Assembly: GCF_000718555.1 (NCBI RefSeq)
Contig: NZ_JOAN01000012.1
Span: 1-64,000 of the forward strand
Origin: Micromonospora chokoriensis
Lineage (GTDB): Bacteria; Actinomycetota; Actinomycetes; Mycobacteriales; Micromonosporaceae
DNA: 64,000 nucleotides
Direction: 5' to 3'
Shown here one piece after another: positions 54,599 through 64,000 of this stretch. The notes below the pieces were generated by a model that saw only the letters and a list, made by a program, of their open reading frames with translations, did not search any database and was not told the DNA's origin. Each line of letters begins with the position of its first letter. Position 1 is the first letter of the stretch. The position numbers were made by a program, and so were the translations under genes.

Positions 54599-55807
54599 AT
54601 GAGCGACTGGACTGCCTTCGGACGGGTGGACGCGGACGGCACCGTTTACGTCAAGACCACCGAGGGCGAGCGGGTGGTCGGATCCTGGCAGGCGGGAGCG
54701 CCGGAGGAGGGCCTGGCACACTTCGCACGCCGCTTCGCCGACCTGGTGACCGAGGTGGACCTGACCGAAGCGCGACTCAAGTCGGGTGCGGCGGATGCCG
54801 GACACTCGTTGAGCACGATCCGGCGGATCCGCACCACGCTGCCCGAGGCCAACGTGGTCGGCGACATCGACGCGCTGGCCACCCGCCTGGACAAGCTGGC
54901 GACCCTCGCCGAAGAGAAGGCCGGCGAAGCACGCGCCGCCCGGGACGCCGCTCGCGGCGAAGCCCTGGCCCGCAAGACCGCGCTGGTCGAGGAGGCCGAG
55001 AAGCTCGCCGCCGAATCCACCGGCTGGAAGACCGCCGGGGACCGGCTCAAGGAGATCCTCGACGAGTGGAAGACCATTCGTGGGGTCGACAAGAAGGCCG
55101 ACGGTGAGCTGTGGAAGCGGTTCGCCGCCGCCCGGGACGGGTTCACCCGCCGCCGCGGCGCCCACTTCGCCTCCCTGGACTCGCAGCGCAAGCAGGCGCA
55201 GACCGCCAAGGAGGAGCTGGTCGCCGAAGCGGAGAAGCTTCAGGAATCCACCGACTGGGCGGCCACCGCCAACCAGCTCAAGGACCTGATGACCCAGTGG
55301 AAGGCCGCTCCGCGCGCCTCCAAGGAGGCCGAGCAGAAGCTCTGGGAACGGTTCCGGGGTGCGCAGGACGCCTTCTTCAGCCGACGCAGCGAGGTCTTCT
55401 CCGCCCGGGACAACGAGCAGCGCGGCAACCTGGAGCGCAAGCAGGCCCTGATCGCCGAGGCCGAGGCGTTGGACATCGACGCCGACCCGAAGGGCGCCCA
55501 GGCCAAGCTGCGGGACATCCAGGCGCAGTGGCACGAGGCCGGCCGGGTGCCCCGCGAGGCAGCCGCCGGGCTGGAGCGCCGCCTGCGCGTCATCGACGAC
55601 AAGGTCCGTGAGGTGATGGACTCGGCGTGGCGCCGCACCACCAAGGAGGACAACCCGCTGCTCGCCCAGATGCGGGCACAGGTGGCGGAGGCCGAGGACC
55701 GGCTGGCCCGGGCGCAGAGCGCCGGGGACGCACGCCGGGTCAAGGAGGCCGAGCAGGCCCTCGCCTCCAAGCGGCAGTTCCTCCAGCTCGCCGAGCAGGC
55801 CGGCTGA
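54599..55807 (+). CDS. DUF349 domain-containing protein
   Basis: A 402-residue, strongly charged, mostly alpha-helical protein with four or more DUF349 repeats of about 75 residues, recognised by LKEILDEWKTIRG, LKDLMTQWKAAPRASK and LRDIQAQWHEAGRVPRE. The middle and end are coiled coil (AEKLAAES...). Function unknown; it is conserved in actinobacteria near miaB. It is divergent from the LigB-like gene. Confidence 0.9.
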   Translation: MSDWTAFGRVDADGTVYVKTTEGERVVGSWQAGAPEEGLAHFARRFADLVTEVDLTEARLKSGAADAGHSLSTIRRIRTTLPEANVVGDIDALATRLDKLATLAEEKAGEARAARDAARGEALARKTALVEEAEKLAAESTGWKTAGDRLKEILDEWKTIRGVDKKADGELWKRFAAARDGFTRRRGAHFASLDSQRKQAQTAKEELVAEAEKLQESTDWAATANQLKDLMTQWKAAPRASKEAEQKLWERFRGAQDAFFSRRSEVFSARDNEQRGNLERKQALIAEAEALDIDADPKGAQAKLRDIQAQWHEAGRVPREAAAGLERRLRVIDDKVREVMDSAWRRTTKEDNPLLAQMRAQVAEAEDRLARAQSAGDARRVKEAEQALASKRQFLQLAEQAG

Positions 55808-57820
<2,013 letters not shown>

Positions 57821-57882
57821 ACTACCGGGACGGCCGGTGCGCAACGCATTGGCCGTCCCGGGCATTTACATCCATAGGCTTC

Positions 57883-57909
57883 TATGCTTTTATCGGGAAA
57901 GCGCTTGCC
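57883..57909 (+). promoter_or_regulatory. Promoter -10 and LacI-type operator before the pectate lyase
   Basis: TATGCT (57883-57888) is followed by GGGAAAGCGCTTGCC (57895-57909), centred on the palindrome AAGCGCTT. This resembles LacI-family operators upstream of actinobacterial polysaccharide-degradation genes. Its position just after the -10 would block transcription. The regulator is not in the window. Confidence 0.5.
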
Positions 57910-58056
57910 TCTCCGTCGGTAGGCGCAAGCGCGGGAGCCGCTTTCCTTCACGAACCTGCACTGGCGGGCCCGAGGACCACTGGTCCCGGCCGAGATTCGC
58001 CGCCCACGGGCATGGGCGTCGCGACACCTCCGTCCGCCTGATCGAAAGGAAGCAGC

Positions 58057-59421
58057 ATGCGCACAGGACGGCGTCGAATGACGCTGATCGCCAGCACCGC
58101 CGCAGCCACCGCCACCCTCGTCACCGCCGGGCTGCTGACGTCCGGCTCCGCTCAGGCGGCCGCCGGGTGCCAGGTGGCCTACTCGGTCGCCAGTCAGTGG
58201 CCGGGCGGGTTCACCGGCAACGTCACAGTCACCAACCTCGGCGACCCGGTCTCCGGGTGGACGCTGCGCTGGTCGTACGGGGCCGGCCAACAGGTCAGCC
58301 AGGCATGGGGGGCCACCGTCTCGCAGAGCGGCGGGCAGGTCTCAGCGACAAACGTCGACTACAACGGCAACCTGGCGACCAACGGCAGCACCACGTTCGG
58401 CTTCAACGCGAGCTGGAACAACTCCAGCAACCCGGCCCCGGCCAGCTTCACCCTGAACAACGTCGCCTGCACCGGCAGCACCACCCCGACCACGCCGCCG
58501 CCCACCACCCCGCCACCGACCACCCCGCCACCGACGACCCCGCCGCCGACGAGCAACCCGCCGCAGACCGGCCTGGTCGGATGGGCCACCCAGAACGGCG
58601 GCACCAGCGGCGGCGGAAACGCCGCGACGACCACCGTCACCAACGCCTCCGCACTCACCAGCGCGTTGAACGCGACCGGCGCGGCGGTGATCCGAGTGTC
58701 CGGAACGATCTCATGCTCGGGCATGCTGCGGGTCCGGTCCAACAAGACCATCCTCGGCAACTCCGGCGCGACAATCGCCGGCTGCGGGCTCAACATCAAC
58801 GGTGACCGCAACGTGATCATCCGGAACCTGAACTTCCGGGACTGGAACGACGACGCGATCAACGTGCAGGAGTCGGCCACCAACATCTGGATCGACCACA
58901 ACAGCTTCAGCAACGGGTACGACGGCTCCGTCGACATCAAGCGCGGCTCGGACTTCATCACCGTCTCGTGGAACCGGGTCTTCAACCACGACAAGAACAT
59001 GCTGCTCGGCCACAGCGACGACAACGCCAGCCAGGACGTCGGTCACCTGCGGGTGAGCTACCACCACAACTGGTTCGACGGCAGCAACCAGCGCAACCCC
59101 CGGGTGCGCTTCGGCAACCCGGTGCACGTGTACAACAACTACTACCGGGCCAACGGCGGCTACGGCGTGGCATCGACCGAGAACGCCGGCGTGCTCGTCG
59201 AGGGCAACTACTTTGAGAACGTCGACGACCCGTACCACCTGGGTGAGGGCGACTCCGGGCCCGGCAGCCTGGTCGCCCGCAACAACCACTTCGTCAACTC
59301 GTCCACCGGCCAGACCGGCGGCAGCGTGGCCAGCATCCCGTACTCGTACCAGCTGGACACCGCGAGCAACGTCAAGTCCATCGTGACGGCGGGTGCCGGC
59401 GCCGGCCGGATCACCGTCTGA
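58057..59421 (+). CDS. Secreted pectate lyase (PL1) with N-terminal CBM2
   Basis: A 454-residue extracellular enzyme cleaving polygalacturonate by beta-elimination. A signal peptide (residues 1-36, GSAQAAA end) is followed by a CBM2 domain at 38-138 bracketed by C38 and C138, then a TTPPP-repeat linker at about 142-168. The right-handed beta-helix PL1 domain occupies 170-454, with WIDHNSFSNGYDGSVDIKRG and NQRNPRVRFGNPVHVYNNYY. Its order is opposite to that of the cellulase (CBM first). GAAAGGAAG precedes the ATG. Confidence 0.93.
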   Translation: MRTGRRRMTLIASTAAATATLVTAGLLTSGSAQAAAGCQVAYSVASQWPGGFTGNVTVTNLGDPVSGWTLRWSYGAGQQVSQAWGATVSQSGGQVSATNVDYNGNLATNGSTTFGFNASWNNSSNPAPASFTLNNVACTGSTTPTTPPPTTPPPTTPPPTTPPPTSNPPQTGLVGWATQNGGTSGGGNAATTTVTNASALTSALNATGAAVIRVSGTISCSGMLRVRSNKTILGNSGATIAGCGLNINGDRNVIIRNLNFRDWNDDAINVQESATNIWIDHNSFSNGYDGSVDIKRGSDFITVSWNRVFNHDKNMLLGHSDDNASQDVGHLRVSYHHNWFDGSNQRNPRVRFGNPVHVYNNYYRANGGYGVASTENAGVLVEGNYFENVDDPYHLGEGDSGPGSLVARNNHFVNSSTGQTGGSVASIPYSYQLDTASNVKSIVTAGAGAGRITV

Positions 59422-59425
59422 CCGA

Positions 59426-59454
59426 GGAAGGGCCCCTCGTCGAGGGGCCCTTCC
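59426..59454. terminator. Bidirectional terminator between the pectate lyase and miaB
   Basis: A perfect inverted repeat of 14 bp (GGAAGGGCCCCTCG, one central base) occupies most of the 39-nt convergent gap. Confidence 0.75.
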
Positions 59455-59460
59455 GTGCGG

Positions 59461-60954
59461 TCAGTGCGTGGCGCAGCCAGCGGTGGGCGCGGGCGCGACC
59501 GGCGGTGCGCCGATCGTCGGCAGACCGAGCAACACCCCAGGGGTACGCGGAGAGCGGCCCGCCTCGGCCGCGTCGCCGGCCCGGGTGCGCCGGTGCGCCA
59601 GCGGCGCTCCGTCGGCGTTCAGGTGGTGCGGCGCGGCGTAGGTGATCGTGGTGTGCACGATGTCCCCCGGCCGGATCTGGCCAGCGAGGGATTCCCCGCC
59701 GGGAGTCTCGGTCGCGAAGTGCACCAGCCGACCGTCGCGGGCCCGACCGGACATCCGGCCGGTCCGCTCGTCCTTACGGCCCTCGCCGAGGGCGACAAGC
59801 ACCTCGACGGTCTCCCCGACGAGGCGCTTGTTCTCCGCCCAGCTGATCTCCTCGACGCAGGCGACCAACCGCTCGTAGCGCTCCTGCACGACCTGCTTGG
59901 GCAGCTGATCGTCCATGGTCGCGGCGGGGGTGCCGGGCCGCTTCGAGTACTGGAAGGTGAAGGCCGAGGAGAACCGGGCCTCGCGGACCACGTCCAGGGT
60001 GCGCTGGAAGTCGGCCTCGGTCTCACCGGGGAAGCCGACGATGATGTCGGTGGTGATCGCCGCGTCCGGCATCGCAGCCCGGACCTTCTCGATGATCCCC
60101 AGGTAACGCTCGGAGCGGTAGGACCGGCGCATCGCCTTCAGGACGTCGTCGGAGCCGGACTGCAACGGCATGTGCAGCGAGTGGCAGACGTTCGGTGTCT
60201 CGGCCATCGCGGCGATCACGTCGTCGGTGAAGTCCTTCGGGTGCGGGCTGGTGAACCGGACCCGCTCCAACCCGTCGATGTCGCCGCAGGCCCGCAGCAG
60301 CTTGCCGAACGCGTAGCGGTCACCGAACTCCACGCCGTAGGAGTTGACGTTCTGCCCGAGCAGGGTCACCTCCAGCACACCCTCGTCGACCAGGGCACGC
60401 ACCTCGGAGAGGATGTCGCCGGGGCGCCGGTCCTTCTCCTTGCCGCGCAGCGCCGGCACGATGCAGAACGTGCAGGTGTTGTTGCACCCCACCGAGATCG
60501 ACACCCAGCCGGCGTACGTCGACTCACGGCGGGTGGGCAGCGTGGAGGGGAAGACGTCGAGGGACTCCAGGATCTCCACCTCGGCGGCGGCGTTGTGCCG
60601 GGCCCGCTCCAGCAGCACCGGGAGCGCGCCGATGTTGTGGGTGCCGAAGACCACGTCCACCCAGGGCGCCTTGCGGACGATCTCGCCCCGGTCCTTCTGG
60701 GCCAGGCAGCCGCCCACCGCGATCTGCATCCCGGGGTGCTTGTCCTTCACCGGGCGCAGACGACCGAGGTTGCCGTAGAGCCGGTTGTCCGCGTTCTCCC
60801 GCACGGCGCAGGTGTTGAATACGACAATGTCCGGGGTGTCGTCGGTCGGCACCGCGCGCACATAGCCGGCCTGTTCGAGCAGGCCGGAGATCCGCTCAGA
60901 ATCGTGCACGTTCATCTGGCAGCCGTACGTCACGACGTTGTAGGTCCTAGCCAC
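59461..60954 (-). CDS. miaB: tRNA-2-methylthio-N6-dimethylallyladenosine synthase
   Basis: Radical-SAM methylthiotransferase that adds the ms2 group to i6A37 made by MiaA. The 497-residue protein has the UPF0004 domain with three cluster Cys (TYGCQMN, NTCAVRE, GGCLAQ), the radical-SAM CxxxCxxC loop [12 protein letters not shown] and a C-terminal TRAM domain. The last 50 residues after TRAM are a Pro/Ala-rich extension. The GTG at 60954 gives the standard short N-terminus before YGCQMN. Confidence 0.96.
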   Translation of the reverse strand: MARTYNVVTYGCQMNVHDSERISGLLEQAGYVRAVPTDDTPDIVVFNTCAVRENADNRLYGNLGRLRPVKDKHPGMQIAVGGCLAQKDRGEIVRKAPWVDVVFGTHNIGALPVLLERARHNAAAEVEILESLDVFPSTLPTRRESTYAGWVSISVGCNNTCTFCIVPALRGKEKDRRPGDILSEVRALVDEGVLEVTLLGQNVNSYGVEFGDRYAFGKLLRACGDIDGLERVRFTSPHPKDFTDDVIAAMAETPNVCHSLHMPLQSGSDDVLKAMRRSYRSERYLGIIEKVRAAMPDAAITTDIIVGFPGETEADFQRTLDVVREARFSSAFTFQYSKRPGTPAATMDDQLPKQVVQERYERLVACVEEISWAENKRLVGETVEVLVALGEGRKDERTGRMSGRARDGRLVHFATETPGGESLAGQIRPGDIVHTTITYAAPHHLNADGAPLAHRRTRAGDAAEAGRSPRTPGVLLGLPTIGAPPVAPAPTAGCATH

Positions 60955-61151
60955 CCTCTTGGTGCCCCTTCCCCTCGGGCTACCAGGGTAGCGGCCCATT
61001 CGGGTGCCCCAACTCACCGGGCATTGACCCGGCGGCCCATGGCGGGCATCCACGACGGGCAGTACGCTGCACAACAAGAATGTGTTCTGGGCGATTTCGG
61101 GGGCTTTGCACTCGGTGCCGACGATGCGCGGCTCCGTTCACGGGGGAGCAC

Positions 61152-62084
61152 ATGACGACCCGCGGGAGGCCAACCGTGACGCGACAAGATGCGACACAAC
61201 GCACCGTCACGACGCCGGACGGACGGCATCTCGCCGTGGAGACCTCGGGCTCGCCGGACGGACCCGCGGTCTTCCTGCTGCACGGCACCCCGGGCAGCCG
61301 CAGCGGCCCCCGACCCCGAGGCATCGTCGTCTACCGCCTCGGCGTGCACCTCGTCTGCTATGACCGACCCGGGTACGGCGACTCCGACCGGCACGAGGGC
61401 CGGCGGGTGGCCGACGCCGCGGCCGACGTGGCGGCGATCGCCGACGACCTCGGCATCGACCGGTTCGCGGTGGTGGGCCGATCCGGTGGTGGGCCGCATG
61501 CCCTGGCCTGCGCCGCGCTGCTGCCGGACCGGGTCACCCGGGCCGCCGTGCTGGTGGGGCTCGCCCCGGCCGGCGCACCCGACCTCGACTGGTACGCCGG
61601 CATGGCCGAGACGAACGTGGAGGACTACGGGCAGGCCGACGAGGACCTGGCCGAGCTGACGCTCAACCTGAAGGTCCGCGCGGATGAGGCCCGACGGGAC
61701 CCGATGACGCTGCTTGACTTCCTCCGCCCGCAGTTGCCCGACGAGGACATCCGGGTCGTCGACGACGTCGCGATCCGCCGGCTACTGACCGACATGTACG
61801 CCGAGGCGCTGCGACACGGCCCCGAGGGGTGGATCGACGACGTGCTGGCGATCCGGCGCGGCTGGGGGTTCGACCTCGGCGCCATCCGCGCAGAGGTCCG
61901 GCTCTGGCACGGCGAGCAGGACCGCTTCTCCCCGGTGGAGCACTCCCACTGGCTCGCCTCGCGGATCCCGCGCGCCGAGGTGCAGGTGCAGCCCGGCGCC
62001 GCCCACTTCGGGGCGGTGGAGATCCTGCCGCAGACCCTGACCTGGCTGGCCACGCCGGCCCTCGCGACCAGCCCGCAGGTCTGA
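61152..62084 (+). CDS. Alpha/beta hydrolase
   Basis: A 310-residue hydrolase-fold protein. It has the oxyanion-hole HGTPGSRSG, the nucleophile elbow GRSGGGPHALA (Ser), an acid near WHGEQDRFSP and the catalytic His in GAAHFG, all in the usual order, with a helical cap between. The substrate is unknown. GGGGGAG precedes the ATG. Confidence 0.88.
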   Translation: MTTRGRPTVTRQDATQRTVTTPDGRHLAVETSGSPDGPAVFLLHGTPGSRSGPRPRGIVVYRLGVHLVCYDRPGYGDSDRHEGRRVADAAADVAAIADDLGIDRFAVVGRSGGGPHALACAALLPDRVTRAAVLVGLAPAGAPDLDWYAGMAETNVEDYGQADEDLAELTLNLKVRADEARRDPMTLLDFLRPQLPDEDIRVVDDVAIRRLLTDMYAEALRHGPEGWIDDVLAIRRGWGFDLGAIRAEVRLWHGEQDRFSPVEHSHWLASRIPRAEVQVQPGAAHFGAVEILPQTLTWLATPALATSPQV

Positions 62085-62132
62085 GCGCCCGACCCGGCCC
62101 GGCGCGTACGGCCGGCCCGGTCGGACACCCGG

Positions 62133-64000
62133 TCAGATCGTGTGCGGGTCGATCACCCGGACGATGAAGCGCCGTTCGCGCAGCGTCTGCACGGTTGGAT
62201 GCTCCAGGCCGATCACCTCGGCCAGCCGATCCGCCACGACGCCGACGTCCTCGGCTGCGGGGCCGTCGCCGGCCCGCCTCGCCACCAGGGCGAGATCGCC
62301 GAGGCAACGCAGCGTGTCGGGGTGGTCCGCACCGATCACCGCAGCCAGCCGGCCGGAGGTCTCCCGCAGCCGGTCCCGCGCCGACTCCCAGTCACCCTCG
62401 TCGGCGAGGCACACCGCGTGGTTGACCTCCGCCGCGAGCGTGTGCGGGTGGTCGGGGCCGAGCATCTTGCGCAACTCGCCGACCGCCCGGCCCGCCGATG
62501 CTAGAGCGTCCGACCTGCGTCCGAGCGCGCGCTCCGCTGCCGAGATGTTGCTCAGCGTGGCGAGGGTGTGCGGGTGCTCCGGACCGAGCTTGAGCTCGTC
62601 CTCGTACGCCAGGCGCACGGCCGTCATCTCGGTAAACGCCCGCGCCGCGTCGCCGACTGCCAACAGGTTCGCCGCGCGGCTCGACCGGCACGCCACCGTG
62701 TCCGGGTTGTCCGACCCGAAGCGTTCGTCGAGCTCGCGGTACGCCGTCTCGAACATCGGCGCGGCCTCGCTGCCCCGCCCGGAGCTGCGCAGGGACACCG
62801 CCAGGTTGACCTGTGCGGCGAGAGTCTGGCCGTCGTCCGGCCCGAGCACCTCGCAGTACGTGTCGTACACCGTGCGCAGCAGGGTGGCCGACCTCTCGTA
62901 CTCGCCGGCTTCCCTCAGGTCGATGCCGAGGCGCACGGCGGAGACGAGGGTGTAGGGGTGCGTGGGGCCGAGCACCAGCCGCCGCCGCTGGTGCACCTCG
63001 TCGTCCCACCGCCGGGCCGCCCGGTAGTCGCCGACCAGCCGGTACGAGACGGCGAGGTTGTTGGCCGCGCTCAGCGTCCGGGGGTGGTCCTCGCCGAACA
63101 CCTGGAGCCAGGAGGCGTAGGTGGACCGGTCCCGTTCCAGGGCCTCGGCGTAGCGGCCGAGCGCCCGCAGGTCACCGCCGAGGCTGCCGGCGGTCATCAG
63201 ACTGTGCGGGTGCAGCGGGCCCAGCAGCCGGCGCTGCTCGGCCAGCACCGCCTCGTCCAGGTCCCGGGCCTCGTCGAACCGGCCCAGGCTGCGCAGGATG
63301 TTCGCCCGGTTGAACCGCAGGTGCAGCAACTGTCGGCCCAGCGCCGACGCCTCGGTCTCCTCCCGCATGTCGCCGAGCCGGGCGCTCCAGAGGTCGTCCA
63401 CCTCCTGGCTGAACCCGTCGGCCTGGTCCAGACCGCCGCGCTGCCACAGGTAACGGACCCGGTCGATCAGCAGCTGACACACCGGCTCGTCGGGGCAGGT
63501 CAGCGCCTCGGAGACCTCCAGGTGCGGCCAGAGCATGCGCAGCCGGGCCCAGGTGGTCGGGTCGTCCACGTCGCCACGGGGTCGGGACGCGGCAAGCACC
63601 AGGTGCACCTGGTGTCGGGCGGCGATGATCTCGTCCTCGGTCATCCGGTCGCGGACCACCGCCTGCAACAGCCGGTGCACCTGGACCCGACCGCCCTGCA
63701 CGTCGAGTTTGAGCAGCGCTAGCCGGTTGATCTGCTGGACCAGGGCGCCGCGTACGAGCCGTTCCGACACCGACGGGTCGAACGGCACGAGGGCCGCCGC
63801 CATCTCGTCGCTGTAGATCAGCTCCAGCGCGATCTCCGGGGCCAGCACCGAGCAGAGCTGCAACAGCCGGTACGCGGCGGGCGCTTGTTCGAGCAGGCGG
63901 TTCAGCGACAGGTCCCAGGTTGCCTCCACGGAGAGGGCGCTCGGGCCATGCCGCTCGATCTGCCGCAGGTAGTCAGTGACCGATGTGCCGGTGTCGGCGA
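62133..64000 (-). CDS. TPR-repeat protein with STAND/NB-ARC-like N-terminal part, 5' end outside window
   Basis: The frame is open through the window edge, so the start is missing; 622 residues are visible. The first 180 (TSVTDYLRQIERHGPSAL..., LLQLCSVLAPEIALELI, VQVHRLLQAVVRDRM) resemble the winged-helix end of NB-ARC/STAND ATPases. Then come about eight kinesin-light-chain-type TPRs with the LGPEHPHTL / LG.Y..A signature. The family includes the TPR partner of the actinobacterial FxSxx-COOH peptide system, a possible assignment I cannot confirm without the N-terminus. Confidence 0.75.
   Translation of the reverse strand, partial: ADTGTSVTDYLRQIERHGPSALSVEATWDLSLNRLLEQAPAAYRLLQLCSVLAPEIALELIYSDEMAAALVPFDPSVSERLVRGALVQQINRLALLKLDVQGGRVQVHRLLQAVVRDRMTEDEIIAARHQVHLVLAASRPRGDVDDPTTWARLRMLWPHLEVSEALTCPDEPVCQLLIDRVRYLWQRGGLDQADGFSQEVDDLWSARLGDMREETEASALGRQLLHLRFNRANILRSLGRFDEARDLDEAVLAEQRRLLGPLHPHSLMTAGSLGGDLRALGRYAEALERDRSTYASWLQVFGEDHPRTLSAANNLAVSYRLVGDYRAARRWDDEVHQRRRLVLGPTHPYTLVSAVRLGIDLREAGEYERSATLLRTVYDTYCEVLGPDDGQTLAAQVNLAVSLRSSGRGSEAAPMFETAYRELDERFGSDNPDTVACRSSRAANLLAVGDAARAFTEMTAVRLAYEDELKLGPEHPHTLATLSNISAAERALGRRSDALASAGRAVGELRKMLGPDHPHTLAAEVNHAVCLADEGDWESARDRLRETSGRLAAVIGADHPDTLRCLGDLALVARRAGDGPAAEDVGVVADRLAEVIGLEHPTVQTLRERRFIVRVIDPHTI

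Overview
The window is high-GC actinobacterial chromosome, most likely Micromonospora or a close relative (Micromonosporaceae). The reasons are very GC-rich third codon positions, many GTG starts, several apparently leaderless genes, the families DUF3039/3093/3099/3159/3710/4193 and DUF7455, and a gene order that follows the Mycobacterium tuberculosis dxs1-sigA-sigB-ideR-nrdR-lexA-hflX-dapF-miaA-miaB stretch (remembered, not searched). I saw no tRNA, rRNA or CRISPR array.

Layout. 1-8000: dxs, a TrmA-type RNA methyltransferase overlapping a KimA-like potassium permease, and two divergent TrkA-type K+ regulators. 8000-16300: conserved small genes (DUF3159, OB-fold, DUF3710, dut, DUF3093, DUF4193, LytR_C protein, inositol monophosphatase), the principal sigma factor sigA and a DUF7455 gene. 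16600-27750: a helicase, a TRIC-type channel, DUF3039, the pseudouridine genes psuG-psuK, DUF3099, a BrnT-like toxin/antitoxin pair, a HhH-GPD protein, a methyltransferase coupled to dtd, a Spo0M-like protein, a second sigma factor (sigB, with an apparent 1-base deletion near its start) and a VOC protein. 27750-38040: a fused GNAT/acyl-CoA synthetase next to an AcuC-type deacetylase, a sulfurtransferase, the iron regulator ideR, a lipoprotein, DUF5522, a RibD-like reductase, a MerR regulator, DUF2332 and a flavin monooxygenase. 38040-42050 is the accessory patch: an uncharacterised two-gene operon split by an IS21-family element with a 5-bp target duplication. 42050-54400: vitamin-B12-dependent nrdJ with its regulator nrdR, divergent lexA, a membrane-anchored beta-propeller protein, hflX, malic enzyme, dapF, miaA and a dioxygenase-like gene. 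54600-64000: DUF349, a secreted GH5 cellulase, a secreted pectate lyase, miaB, an alpha/beta hydrolase and the 3' part of a TPR gene that leaves the window.

The main pattern that genes do not explain is a family of at least nine intergenic palindromes, most with arms of 14-32 nt bounded by GATC. Every one lies downstream of a gene, mostly between convergent genes. Other notable points are a 201-bp stretch about 97.5% identical between sigA and sigB, three single-base frameshifts (sigB, istB and the IS-split gene), three LexA-box-like sites before lexA, and a promoter plus NrdR-box candidate before nrdR.
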